From Membranipora membranacea (taxonomy: Eukaryota > Bryozoa > Gymnolaemata > Cheilostomatida > Membraniporidae), in NCBI GenBank assembly GCA_914767715.1, contig OU612066.1:17179001-17243000 (forward strand): a DNA stretch of 64,000 bases, given 5' to 3'. The notes below the pieces were generated by a model. It had not been told where the DNA came from. It was given only the letters and a program-made list of their open reading frames with translations, and made no database searches. Positions 23,988 to 35,933 of the stretch are shown here, piece after piece (position 1 is the first letter of the stretch; every line of letters begins with the position of its first letter). Made by a program: the position numbers and the translations under genes.

Positions 23988-26900
23988 TTATCTGCTAAAT
24001 GTACAATAGGATTGCGGTGGGCAGGATTTCAACCCAGTTAATCTCACTTTTAATGATGTTCTACTTTTAACAGCGCACACTATACTCTTCTCTCCGCCTC
24101 CTGCAAATAGGAAAGTTCAAAACATCAGACCAAAGTAAGATATAGTCTGGCAGCTAGATGTACAGTAGATCCAATATTTTTACACTGAAAAAATTCATAG
24201 CCCTTCTGGGTAAGCTCCCACTTTTATCTCCTTATGAGAACAGTAAAAACTGAATTTCTTAACAAAGGTTAATGATTGAATCATTGAATGTATCAACCAT
24301 TGTACAATGTCTCCTGTCAATGAAAATACGTATCCATTTTTACACAGAAAAAACTCAGTAATGAAAAGCAAATGAAAGTGGAAGCATATTCTGCCAATGT
24401 GTTAGTTCTTATTGGTGGGAAGAAGAAGAGCCAATGTCAAGGTCATGTGTAGCCTGTCTTGACTAGCTTGTCAAGACAGGCTAGGACATATGGTACTTTC
24501 AAATGTAACAAGCAACACAGCTAGAGCATACTTGCCAAGTAATCTAAATACAAAATAGGGAGATTCCATTTTATGGCGATACTGCACCACAACGTGGTGC
24601 TTCGAGGGTGCGAAGCACCCGAGTCACCCACCTGGGGGTTTGGGGGGCGGTGTGAGCCCCCCAGCGGGGTACGGGGCGGAGCCCCGTCTGCAGAAGCTCT
24701 GAGAGCGTTTCCAGCCACTAGGAAGGGCTGAAAAGGTATATTTGACCCCAAATAATTTCATGTTTGTACTAGTACTAAAATATCAAACTGAGGTGAAATA
24801 CACTTTAAACAATTACAATCAATCCATGGGCCCCTGGGACTCTTACATACATGCCTTTACATTGTCAATGTCCAGTATCAAACACCCCATCGGCAAAGTA
24901 GAGGCATGTAAGTCCCAGGGGCCCTTGCCTGCCAAGACAGGCTACAAGTGCCCATGCATCATCAACAAGATCTGAAAACGTGCTCAGTCACAGACAGTGA
25001 GAATCCAGATAAGGTACAATATTCCTGTTTGTTTTACATTAAATATGTTTCAAAGTGTTTGGTCCGAGATTTTTTGAATTGTAGTGGACCTACCTTTGGA
25101 ATTGTTAGGTTTCTATTTTCCTTCACAAAAATCTAACTAGACTAGACAGTGTCAAATTATTGCTAAAAAATGTGTGATCTGAAAGGAAATGAAAACTAAA
25201 TGTATGCGCTTGACTAGCTACTTTATATTTTGACCAATGACAGTCAGTGTTGTGAGTTATGAGAGGATGCTATTGGTCATTTACAATAATAGGCTGAATC
25301 TTAACAAAACAGGTAAATTTGTTAGGATTGTTTAATTTGATAAGTCCTTTCTATTTTGTGTGCATAGACCTTATCAGTAACTAGTCAACAACAACATGTG
25401 CTGGGATAACTATCAAAAAATTGCGATTGGGCTGTTTTCTCTCAAATCTGGAGGAAATAGTGAGATTTACAAAAAGTGGGAGATGGGTGTAAAAATCTGG
25501 AGGGTCACGCCTAAATCGGGAGACTTGGCAAGTATGAGCTAGAGTTCAATTCTCAGATTGTTGTACACGAAGCTTGTAAATAATTCAAAATTATATGTTA
25601 GGTTTTGCTAGTGCCTTGTGAGCATGTTTTGAGGGATTAATGTCTCATACTATATAGCTCTAGATATTGTGCGTAGCTGTTTTAAAATTAAATCCAAGTC
25701 AGCATATAACTAACTGTACTTACTGTTGTGTTTAATAAGTTTGAATAATCCTCTACCGACAGATTCAAACACATTTTTGTCGCACATGGACACCGTCTTA
25801 GCTGCCTGCTGTGAGCTGGGCTGGAACAGAAATATTTAACACTTTTGAATAACTGTATAACATGAGCCAAGTCCTTAATTTGCTTGCTCAGGTAGACAGG
25901 TTTTTGTTGCACAATGCATGCCTTAGAATGCCAGTTTGCTGCAAATTAACTCATATATCATAGTGGCATTACCGTTGCTATGAGTCTCACTCCAGAGGGA
26001 TCTACTGTCAGTTGACCTTGAGAGTACCAAATCCATGGATAAACATTCGACACATTCCACACATGTATAATGACAAATATCCGTCCGTCTCGATCTCGAT
26101 CTATTTCATAATAATGACTCTTCACATACTGGTAATATGTTGCTATAACAAGCAGTAGGAAAACACTGTAAATAGAGTGGATCGCCTGAATGCTGAAGCC
26201 ATCGTTTCATTAGTATGCGAGTTACAATCTGAATAGCAACATCTCATTAAGCCTAGAGTAAGTCCACACAGTCCTGAAAGTTTAGCTCAGCCCCACTGGG
26301 TTGGCGAGTGAGAATGGTACTGGCCATGTTTACTGAAATAGATTACCTGGCCCAATCACATCTAGTTAAAACATTCATATCTGCTTCCTGTGAAATAAAT
26401 TTCTATTTTAATTTGCAAAACGTAATTTTCTAATATGGATCTGGATGAAATCTTGCAGATTCATCACATGCTTTCATGCAAATAAATGTGGAGGGGTCAG
26501 CGTTGGTTGGTTCATCGGGATCTGATATGATTGTATATTTATGGTATGAATATAAATGCAATATGTAGCAAATGTTGGCCAATAAGCCAATTAGTGCGAT
26601 TACAGGAAGTTTCTAACGCTAACTTATTGAGTCGGATTAGGCCCAGTGTGGTCTAGCCTTAGGTAGAGGTAAAGGAAAGGTAGCAAAAAATGGTAATAGT
26701 TGAAAAGACACTAAAAGCTATCATTCAATTTATTTTAACAGAAGGGGTGCAACATATTGACATATATGTATAGATTGGTCGCCCAAATACTATGTCATAA
26801 TTTGCCAGTTAGGGAGGAATCAATTTTTTAACTCTAAAACTTGCAGGAGATAAATCTTAATAGTTACCCATGATATCCCATTATTTCCCATTAGAGTACC

Positions 26901-28029
26901 AAAATATTCCCATTTATTCCTTTTCTCACCTCAGTTTAAAGGGAGTTGTAGCAAGATTGTAAATTTTATTGCAGGTTGAAATGTTATGAGGCAGGTTACA
27001 TGACACAAAATCAATTGAAGTCAGCAAATATTGATGCAGAGAGGTGTGAGGCCATCTTAGAAAGGTTTTCAAAGGCTGCAGCACTTTTTAACTGGCAGAC
27101 TGAGAGGTGTAGAAACCAAGTATTTGAAATCAGCATAAAATTCTGAACTAGTGGTATTGTTGCCTCCTTTCGTTAAAACAAACACAGTTTTGAGCACTTA
27201 GAGCAAGGTGTAAATTAAATGATAAGCTATGCGTTTTAAATCTCATCACAGACCTTCTGTTTTCCATTGCTGCATGACTATTTCTTGTGACATTTGATCG
27301 ATTATCATTAACTCAGAGGATTCCTCATCGACTACATTACGTCTGCCTGATGAGCTCTTCTCAAAATGTAATCTCAGCGTCGGGCAGTGTTCAGCATAGT
27401 ACTGACTTACTAAAACTTAAAACATGGTAATTATAATAATGAGAAATATATTGATATTCTTGAAAAATGAATGATGACAATTCTTAGGTTTACTAGTTAG
27501 ATTTGTGTTAATCTGCAAGTCTGATAACTGACCATCAGGGATCACTATATTCAAATAATATACTAACCTCAAATTTCTGGCCTCAGTCTGAAATGCATTT
27601 AATGTGAAACATGCGCAGCTGATCACCTGCTATAACCTGATTTTCTCATCAATTTACAATTGAGTTCAAGCGATCTGGAATTTGATTGATGTTTCGATAA
27701 TTCCTTGTTTCAACGCAAACATAATGAATCTTTGTATTACCTTAAAAGCCCCTATATTATATTTGCTATATCTAGTATTCGGTAAGTTTAAAAACTAGTT
27801 TTAGCGTCATGCTTTCAAATCAGAGTCCGCATTCAAGGATGATGTATCGTCTTGAACATAGAGGCCCTCTCAAGGGTTGTAATAAAGACTCAAGTTAGAT
27901 CACACTTGATCATTTTGCCTCAATCTATTTAAGACTATTCTGCTCACCTGTTAAAATGATGAGATGATTGTGCTTGGAAAACATGGTAGAAGATGCGATC
28001 TTCATTTCGCTCCTTACACTAGAATAATA
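23988..28029 (-). CDS. S4: S-family protein, five exons, 5' end rearranged
   Basis: Exons 27948-28029 (MFSKHNHLIILT), 27254-27409 (SQYYAEHC, MSQEIVMQQWKTE), 25973-26142 (YYEIDRDRDGRIFVIIHVWN), 25724-25820 (PSSQQAAKTVSMCDKN) and 23988-24100 join in phase without a stop. The C-terminus has SYCTF where other copies have SYWTF. The exons homologous to 33550-33614 and 34289-34357 are missing, because at about 28128 the sequence switches to a copy of sequence found beside the cyclin F remnant. A hAT-type element sits in the last intron. Function unknown. A weak resemblance of the C-terminal half to FGF/IL-1 beta-trefoils is inference only. Confidence 0.62.
24448..24487. repeat. perfect hairpin in S4 3' intron
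   Basis: AGCCTGTCTTGAC and its complement flank a short loop (TAGCTT). A near copy stands at about 48904-48942 in S7, where one stem base differs (GGCCTGTC), so it is part of the ancestral intron. Confidence 0.8.
24584..24690. repeat. GC-rich cluster of short perfect hairpins
   Basis: Within the hAT element about 105 bp are strongly GC-rich and form successive stems: CACCAC-GTGGTG, GGTGCTTCG-CGAAGCACC (24596-24619), GGGGGGC-GCCCCCC (about 24642-24662) and CGGGGC-GCCCCG (about 24672-24686). The composition is unlike any neighbour. Origin unknown. Confidence 0.8.
24828..24924. repeat. inverted repeat inside the hAT element
   Basis: The arms GGGCCCCTGGGACT and AGTCCCAGGGGCCC, extended by ACATGCCT and its complement, are separated by about 45 bp. 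This may be a second small element nested in the first. Confidence 0.75.
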
Positions 28030-28127
28030 CTGAATAAGGACCTTTAGCTAAAATCCTATGGTTTATAATTTCAGTATAAAGGGTAATAAAACAGATATAC
28101 TTCCCCTTGTTTGGAATTGTTCTCAGC

Positions 28128-28273
28128 TCTATTTGGGAGTATCTGCCCAATGGTAAGAATGACAAGTATATAAAATTACTTGGACGTATATAACATGTTG
28201 AAGATAGGCAACTCGGTTTAGTTATTTGTTAAGCTGTGAAACTTGAGGGCCAGGACTGTGTTCCAGCAATTAA
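28128..28273. repeat. dispersed repeat shared with the cyclin F remnant
   Basis: About 145 bp match 12236-12383 (starting CTATTTGGGAGTATCTGCCC), which lies in a cyclin F intron. It replaces the 5' exons of S4. It is either a dispersed element or a rearrangement junction. Confidence 0.75.
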
Positions 28274-28622
28274 AGGGCAACCAAGGTTTCAAACAACTTC
28301 TCATTGATGGCCATTGATTAATAGCAGATTGCACCTTCTGCATGGGGAATAAGACAAAATATAATTCGGATGATTATTCAGCCAGAATTCTTGTGAAACA
28401 TTTCTTCCATCAGGTACTCAAACTCAGCTAAAAGAGAATACCACATAGCAGTTTCCTGTTCCTGTTATTATTTAGCCTGTGCTCTATAATTATTACAGCA
28501 AATTCTTGGAACCTCCCCTAAACTGAAGTGTTACCCAGCTTAGAGTCAGCAACTACTTTGAGTTTTGCATCGCGTAATGCACAAAGCTGATGCTGCCCAG
28601 CACATTATTTACTACTAACTAA

Positions 28623-30082
28623 CTAACTAGTTGCGGTGATTACAGAATCTTTTATGGAGAAAATATAGGCTGTAGAATAGTTGCTATTAAATGTCATTGC
28701 TGTCGGGCTTCCACCGACTCCATCGAAGCTAAAATTTGTTGACAAGGCATTTGCAGATAAATTCACACTGTATATTGAAGAACTGTCTATGTAAAACACA
28801 ACTTGTGATGAGGAGCTGTAATCTACAGCTATTGGTCCTAGAGTAGTCGATCCACTCTCCCTACATCTAATTATTAAGTTCTGGCAACAACCATGATGTG
28901 TGCACACCAATGTAACCTTTTGTGTGATGCTGATCATATCGTTAGTAGTTGATATACTTTCAACGAAGTTTTCTCACTAACGAGAAACTTTTGATGGCTG
29001 ATCTGTTGAAAGTTGATGAGAGAAATCTCATTCTCAATTAATTTAGAAGAGGACTCCCTTCCCTGTTCCAGAGGTAGATATCTTTGTCCAAAGAATATAA
29101 AATTGTTTGATTTCTATCTAAATTTGGTTCCATTCTATCCGGAATATTCACGTTAGGATTCATAGAAGCGTCATCGAAGTCCTGTTCTATCATCAGGTAA
29201 CTGCAAAAACCATGATCAAACCTCAATGAACTACAGTAAAATTTACAGCACTTCACCTTGAACCTTTTGAGTCACCTTTGACAACAGTGGCAATAAGGAT
29301 AACTCCCACACAAATCCAGATCATCAACTGTAAAGAGACATATGAAACAAATCTTTTTTTTTTTCGAAGGTTCTCTTGCAATAGACAGTTTTCTGAGCTT
29401 GATTTTAAACCTATTTTTGGAGTCGAAAGAAAGAAGTATTGTAGAGTTTTTATTTCCATTATATTAAAATTAAATAAAAATGTAATATAAAAATTACAAT
29501 GAAATTAAGTGTCAGGATGGAAGGAGGGTTCATGAAATGAGCAGTTTTATCTATTTTGCTCAAAAGTTCCATACATATATTCAGTTATTGAATTGAATAC
29601 AGAATTATTCTGTATTAAACTAAGATTTGATATATAATGTATATGTGATTCAATTTTTTTCCTGCAATCAATCTTTTTAGGTGAGATTTGTATAATATCT
29701 GAAAATCGCAGCTGCATCATCATTATTTCCCATTAATTTAGTGATAACATATATTAAAATATATAATATAATAAATGCTGAACTGAAGTTATTGTCAATT
29801 TTGAGTATATGGGTATTTAGTTTCTATCATAATTTCCCTAAGTGTCAGACTAAAAAGTTTGATCTGCCCCAATTATAGCATATATAAAACATGGTCTGAT
29901 CTGTTCAGCGCCCCCTTTAATGAGGGACAACTCCTGTTATCAAGGTGAGTGGGGGACACACCCTTCTCGGACCTATCTTACCAATCGATTAACGCTGCGT
30001 GAAAGTTCCTACACTGAATTATAAATCATATTTCTTTTAATATAGTTTGATATGCTCCTACCTTATGATTATAATCTGCCAT
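28623..30082 (-). pseudogene. R5: truncated R gene with frameshift
   Basis: The start exon 30062-30082 (MADYNHK), signal-peptide exon 29257-29327 (WICVGVILIATVV) and ectodomain exon ending at 29200 keep their splice sites. Seven bases are missing at about 29065, within the family YLWNITQGRE motif, which shifts the frame. The ectodomain then recovers homology (CTHHGCCQNLIIRC, GPIAVDY, VVFYIDSS), and all homology ends near 28625. Stalk, membrane and tail exons are absent. It is more diverged than R2-R4. Confidence 0.78.
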
Positions 30083-30365
30083 TTCCTTAGTTTGGTTATA
30101 GGAATCTACCACAATCTCGGACAACAGCTATGACGAAAGATCACGATAAACAAAAGACAGCGATAGACAAAAGACACAACCATCAGCTTTTGTGGATCAA
30201 CCAATTGTAACTTTAGTAATAGATATGGTCGTATATTGCAGGCTTAGACTTAATCTCCTTTGTCCAACCCCTTCTATTTCAATTTTTTGCCTAAACACTG
30301 TCAGGCAAAAAAGTCTACGCCTATACTAGGAAGTTGCTACATTTATTTTCATATCGATTCACCGA

Positions 30366-33300
30366 TCAAAATAATCTGCGAAAAGTCCAATAAGATTGAG
30401 GTGGACAGGTTTTGACATCAGTTAATCTCACTTTCATTGATCTTCTACTTTGTACAGCGCATACCAGACTCTGCTTTCCGCCTCCTGCAAATAGGGAAAG
30501 CCAAAACATGTGATATCTTTTTAAAAAATCATAACACTTTTGGGTAAAAGTTATGTGTAGTGTTAGAAATTGCATCCCCTGCTCATCTATGAGGTATTTA
30601 TGTTGTGTGTACTGTACAAGCACAACGAGTAACCGCTTATAGCTACATTATTAATTATTTGATTGAAAGTGTGTGTTTGTTTTTCTTCTTCTTCTTTCTT
30701 CTCATAGTTGATGTTGCTGCTTGAAATGAAATCTACAAATAACTATCTGTACTCACTGCTATGTTTGATAAGTTTGAAATATCCTCTACCGACAGATTCA
30801 AACACGTTCTTGTCGCACATGGACACCGTCTTAGCTGCCTGCTGTGAGCTGGGCTGGAACACAATGTTGTTAGAATTGTGAATAACTGATAACAATTTTC
30901 ACTTCAAATTATTTGCTTATATTGACAGAACAATATTGACAGGTTTATGTTGCAAAACACATGCCGTATATCAAACTTACTGATCAAATAATATATGATA
31001 ATGAGACATTACCATTGCTATAAGTTTGACTCCAGACGGATCTGCCGTCAATTGACCTTGAGAGTAATGCTTCCACGGATTAACCTCCATATTCAGATTC
31101 CAAACATGTATAATGATAAATAGCCGTCCATCAGTAGCCCAATCTATTTCATACAAATCACTCTTCACGTGCTGGAAATCTGTTGCTATTAAAAGCAGAA
31201 AGAAAATACTGTCATTATGGTGGACTACCTGTAGCCATCAGAAAATTTAGTGAGTTCACACCGGTTTAATATGGGCGATTTTGGTTTGATGTTTGCCCTA
31301 ATAGAAATTGTCCCCGAAAGTGCAGTGCAGGGCAGTGTTTCCTGATATAGATTAGCTGGTAAAATCACATTATAATCGCTTCTTGCTGCAAACGTTCAAA
31401 CAGCATGGCCATTGGTAAGCTGACAAGAGATGGCCGTAAGCATTCGGCCCAGGGTGGACTGGCCCTGAAAGCGGTAAAAACTGGTAAGATTTGATATCTT
31501 GAATATATCCAAATGATAAACTATTTTGAAAAAAAAACCTTCTTATTTTAGGACCTTGTGCAGTGGCCTGGGATGCATCATGATATTAGGATCTTAGGTT
31601 ACTGCACATGTGCAGAGCGTACTTATAAACAAGATAGCAACAAAATGGCAGCTTCTACATTCACAGATATTGGAAACTAACAAGGATGCCAGAACCTTAC
31701 TTCTGAAGCTTTATAAAGTTTGTTGCCAACAAATAAGGCATCAGGGGAGAGGAAATAGTATATTCAGGCAGGGAGTCAGGAGTGGTCTGATGGGTGCGGA
31801 CTTGTGATCTGTGAGGTTCAGGTTCAATTCCCAGCGCCGGCAGTCATTTCTGATTGGGTACTGTCGCGCCATTTATCCTAGCCAGGTCCTTGCAGAAGGG
31901 GACTAAAAATACCGGAGGTCCACTGTGTGTTTGCACACCCCACATGCAGTAGAAAGATCCCCCTCTGCCTGTAAAAATAGTAGCCGGAATTCCGGCGAGC
32001 AAGGGTATAGGGTGGAGCTTGAGTACCATGGGACCCTGTACCTGTACTCTAGAGGGGCAATCCTCTCCGCAATGACGACTTAGACATAGTATATTCAGAC
32101 AAAAACTCTGCCTTCACCTTTAATACTCACCATCTGTATTCCACCGCTGCATGACAATTTCCTGTGACTTTTGATCGATTGTCATAAACCTAGAAGATTC
32201 AGCGTCTTTTAAATTAAGCCCAGCTGTGCGCTTCTCATGAAATAATCTCAGCGTCGAGCAATATTCAGCATAGTACTGACTTACTAAAACTTAAAAAATG
32301 ATTCAACAATGAGAATATTGTCATATTATGGTTAAATTTAGGCCCAGTCTTAGTTTTTTGATCTGTAGTATTCCTGACAGTCCAGTGACGGGCTTCTAAA
32401 GCTGCGTTTACATGAGCGACAAATCGGCTAATAATAACAACTCCGACACAGATTATGAATCTGCTCTATAATCGTTGTCTGTCAACATGTCAACGATACG
32501 CTATTTACACACTGTTCATGCCTAACCGATTTCAACACAAACTTGCAACTCAACTTGTCTCTGATTGGCTAGTAAGACAACTAGTTGGTTTATTCAGTAG
32601 TAGTATTAGCTAGTAACTAGTTAGTATTTCATAGCTGGAGAGTGGAGACTGGAGACTCCTTCACTAGTCTCCCTAGTTGAAAGGCTACTAAAAGATTTAA
32701 CTAACTGAAAGGCTACTGTTGTGCCCCTGCAGACTGAGACTGACAGAGAGAGTCATGTATAGTAAGATTATTAGTAGTAGTATAGTATGATTCGTCATCT
32801 GATGAAGATGTTATAATAGCAGCAGCAGCAATAACTGTTATAACAGCTGTACAAGTTGCTGCTAAGGACAAGGAAAGGGTGAGAGATATATAATGATCAT
32901 CATTACTTATACTCATTTATTGGCTGAACCATTCATAATCGTTAAGATCTGTCGTTCACTTGTGACATTGTCACAAGTGAACGATTCTGAACAATACAGA
33001 TTTAAACACCGATTTAAACACAGATTAACTGTTTACACAGTCAATCAAATTGGTGACCCGTGTCGGAGTTGTTATTATTAGCCAATTTGTCGCACATGTA
33101 AACTCAGCTTAAGAACAAATATATCATGAAATGCTTTTTCTGCGATACTGATCACCAATTTCAACCAGATTTTCTTCATCAAATTATGGATTGTCAATAA
33201 ATTTAAACATTCCAAGCGATCAAAGCAATTTGATGCTGATGGTACTTCAAACTTTTCTAGATTCCACCCTAAACATGTCAAACCTTGATATAGCCTGGAA

Positions 33301-34357
33301 TGTCCTTAAAATATGAGTTTTAACATATTTTGATTTTTTTTGCTTTATTGCTCACCTGTTAAAATGATGAGATGATCGTGCTTGGAAAACATGGTAGGAG
33401 ATGTGATCTTCATTTCGCTTCTTACACTAGAATAATACTGAATGAGGAACTTTAGCTAAAACCCTATAATTTCAGTTCAGTATAAAGGGTAATAAAACAG
33501 ATATATTTCCCCTTGTTTGGAATTATTCTCAGCGCCTTTCCTTTGTTACATAGAGTTTCCATTTTGAGTATCCTTTGTCTGGTCCTAATGAAAATTGGAA
33601 CCAATACAGAGGTTCTTGCAACAAAGCATGTGTAGAATTTATAACCTGTAGATCTGCGACTTAATCAGGGCTGCATAGAAAGATGCAACCATGGCCCTAT
33701 CTAAATAAGTTCCAGCGGTAGGGCCAAGGGATGCTTTGGCAATTGGTTGTGATGGATAATTTATGTCATATCTTTGTAAATTGTCAAACTATAATTGTAT
33801 TGGAAAGGGGTTGCACTAGAAGCGTACATCTTCTAAACAACTCTATATGTATAAAATGGTTCATAATCAGTTCATCAACTTTTTTGCGCAAATAACCTAA
33901 TGGGCCACGATCATATATGCAAAGCCAAATCAATAAAACAGGTTAGTGCAAAGAACAAAATGGTCATTGTATTGAACTAAAGTCTAGCGACCAATGTAAA
34001 GTAAAAAATCTGGAATCATTATTCATGACAAGCCTTTGTTAAGGGATTGTGGCAAGAGCTAATCCCAAATTAAAGGCTTAACCTCCAAAGCAACATGTTC
34101 TACTGTCATTGGCGTAAGAAAGTTTTTCCTTTATTCTAAAATGTCCATTTTTTGCCAGGATTTGCTTTTCTGATGGGCAGATGGGCAGATAAGATTTGAT
34201 ATTGTCATCCTATTGGATAGGTCAAGAGAGAAACTAAAGAAAGCACTTGAGATTATGTGTTACCAAATCAATCCTAAGTTTCGTTCACCTGAGATTATGT
34301 AAACAACGCCATCCACTGACATATATTGATTTCCTGCTTTGCAGATGGGCTTGGCTT
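30366..34357 (-). CDS. S5: most complete S-family gene, seven in-phase exons
   Basis: The exons are 34289-34357 (ICKAGNQYMSVDGVVY), 33550-33614 (PLYWFQFSLGPDKGYSKW), 33356-33437 (MFSKHDHLIILT), 32131-32283 (QYYAEYCSTLRL, FMTIDQ), 31013-31185 (LYEIDWATDGRLFIIIHVWN), 30757-30853 (PSSQQAAKTVSMCDKN) and 30366-30484 (SLVCAVQSRR, PPQSYWTFRR). All splice sites are canonical and all six junctions keep phase without a stop, giving about 250 residues. The start codon and any signal peptide are not found. AATAAA follows the stop by about 20 nt. A SINE and a Harbinger-type element lie in introns. The family is not recognised. The CDKNVF to QSYWTF segment has the spacing of the last FGF/IL-1-type trefoil lobe, offered only as a hypothesis. 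Confidence 0.7.
31768..32085 (+). mobile_element. tRNA-derived SINE
   Basis: The 318-bp insertion is flanked by a perfect 13-bp target duplication ATAGTATATTCAG (31755-31767 and 32086-32098). Its left end carries RNA polymerase III promoter-like boxes: TGGTCTGATGGG as box A and GGTTCAATTCC as a perfect box B. The rest is GC-richer than the surroundings. It lies in an S5 intron, opposite to S5 transcription. Confidence 0.85.
32400..33109. mobile_element. PIF/Harbinger-type MITE
   Basis: The 710-bp element interrupts the intron sequence CTTCTAAGAAC, which is continuous in S1 (about 8372) and S6 (about 43200). It is flanked by a TAA duplication. Its termini are inverted repeats of about 50 bp starting AGCTGCGTTTACATG on the left and AGCTGAGTTTACATG on the right. 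The 3-bp TAA duplication is typical of Harbinger elements. No transposase was found. Confidence 0.88.
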
Positions 34358-35933
34358 CTGTGGTAAATTTTTTTGCTGCATTTGGCAGAATATTATAATC
34401 ATTTCAGCCTGACATCTGTTATCAAGTGCCTCCTTTGCAATTAATTAGGTACCAATGTTAGAGTGGTGCAACAATGATATCTATCTAGTATATTATCAGT
34501 AAAATCTTGTTGTACTTATATTTTGACTCAACATCTTCGAAAGCTTTTAAGTGGTATAAGCCTCATACTTAGAAAATGTGCTAGCCTTTTTGGTTATTAT
34601 TACTATAAAGTAATTAAGTGACATTTTAATGTCAAGCCGTGATAGATTCACTTTTCGGATTTTTTATCAAAAGGACTTCTAACCACCAAAGAAAATGGCG
34701 CATTAACTGTTAGAACTCACATTGTGAAGGGGGGGGGGGGGGGGGCGTCCTCGAAGGTCAGCATTGGGCTCATTACTTTTATTGCCTTTATTACTTGGGA
34801 CATTGTTAATTGTTCACCAACTGTTGTCTATGGTACCAGTGGGGAAAAATGCGAACTGATCCATAAAAAAAATAAAAAACACTTATTAGCCTTAACTTCT
34901 GACTGGTATGGTTAAAATTAGTTGATTCTCAATACATCAAAGACCGATGTTATAACTCTCTCAAATTCTATTTAACACATGTTTTCCGAATCTAAATTTT
35001 CAGGGCATCGCTTTAGAGCAAAACCTGTACACTGTATAGCAAATTTTTGATAGAAAAGATTTTTAATGAATTTTATGCTGCAGAATCTTACACAGGGTTT
35101 AAAAATCATTAATCTCAATTGCCACAAAAGTGAGCCAAGGCAAGGCACAATCTGATTTTTTTAAGGTGGCTTTGATTTTAAATCATATTGAAATCTTTTA
35201 TCACTTTCCCTTTTTCCAGCAGCGTTTCTGGCAACTAACCACCTACTGTGCAACTTGGTGTCAGGTACAATATTATCGTTGCAATCAGCATGCAAAACCC
35301 AATCAGAAACAGCTGTCAAACCCTATCCACCCAAACTCGCAAATGAAGTTGCATTTCTAACCACATTTTGCATAGGCTGCAAGCATTTTTGTTTCTTTGC
35401 CATTAAAAAAGATGCAAATTTTAAAAGGCCATAAAATTAAATAAGGCAGACAATTATTTTGATTTATATTGGTTTATTTGAAAACTAACAACTAACAATC
35501 GTTTTCACAATGCAAACTCAGCTTGCAACAGTCTACAATCATAATTTACTGAAAAAAATACTCATTTTGGGTTTGTACTATCAAATTGAAAACCAATAGC
35601 AGGCATGAAAAAATGGCTGATTCGCAAAAGGATAAATAATAATTTAGTTATAACTCATATTAACATGCAAAATTTTTGATCAAAATAACAATAACATGTA
35701 GTTGGCTTGTTTGATGAAATGTTGAGAAATAGATGAAAATAAGGCATTAAATTGCTAATGCATGTACAGACGGTCAACCATTGTATAAAAAGGGAAGACA
35801 AGTACAAATACTATTGTGATCATTGATATTTTGGTCTCCTTGAGGTAGAACTGTACCCTGCGTTAAATTTGCGTTTGATCTGTTGGCTAAGTGCTGGCTC
35901 ATTACATCAGGGAGTAGCATTAGATCCTGAGGC
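34358..35933. other. upstream region of S5, no confident gene
   Basis: This is paralogous to 9633-11800, with a G homopolymer of about 16 bases at 34727. A plus-strand segment near 35220-35265 (QRFWQL, CATWC) has splice-like borders and is partly conserved at 11.0 kb, but its paralogue at 56.2 kb is broken. I call no gene. Confidence 0.4.

Larger units (their letters stand above)
19052..24310. repeat. 2,633-bp tandem duplication (R3/R4)
   Basis: Features at 19052-21684 recur at an exact offset of 2,633 bp from 21685 on: the ectodomain exon, signal-peptide exon and start exon encode identical proteins. Divergence appears only near the minisatellite and in the S last exon beyond it. The S fragment at 18723 also matches that at 21356 with the same offset. 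This is a very recent duplication or a homogenised pair. Confidence 0.92.
24527..25536. mobile_element. non-autonomous hAT-type DNA transposon
   Basis: The 1,010-bp insert is absent from the matching S7 intron at about 48982. It is bounded by a perfect 8-bp target duplication AGCTAGAG (24519-24526 and 25537-25544). Its ends are perfect 14-bp inverted repeats CATACTTGCCAAGT. An 8-bp duplication with a TTGCCAA-type terminus is characteristic of hAT elements. No transposase frame was seen. Confidence 0.88.

Noticed and set aside
35130-35360. Plus-strand frame with QRFWQLTTYCATWCQ, partly conserved at 11.0 kb
   Set aside because: No start, signal peptide or second exon could be supported, and the third paralogue at 56.2 kb is out of frame. 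It is more likely conserved non-coding repeat sequence.
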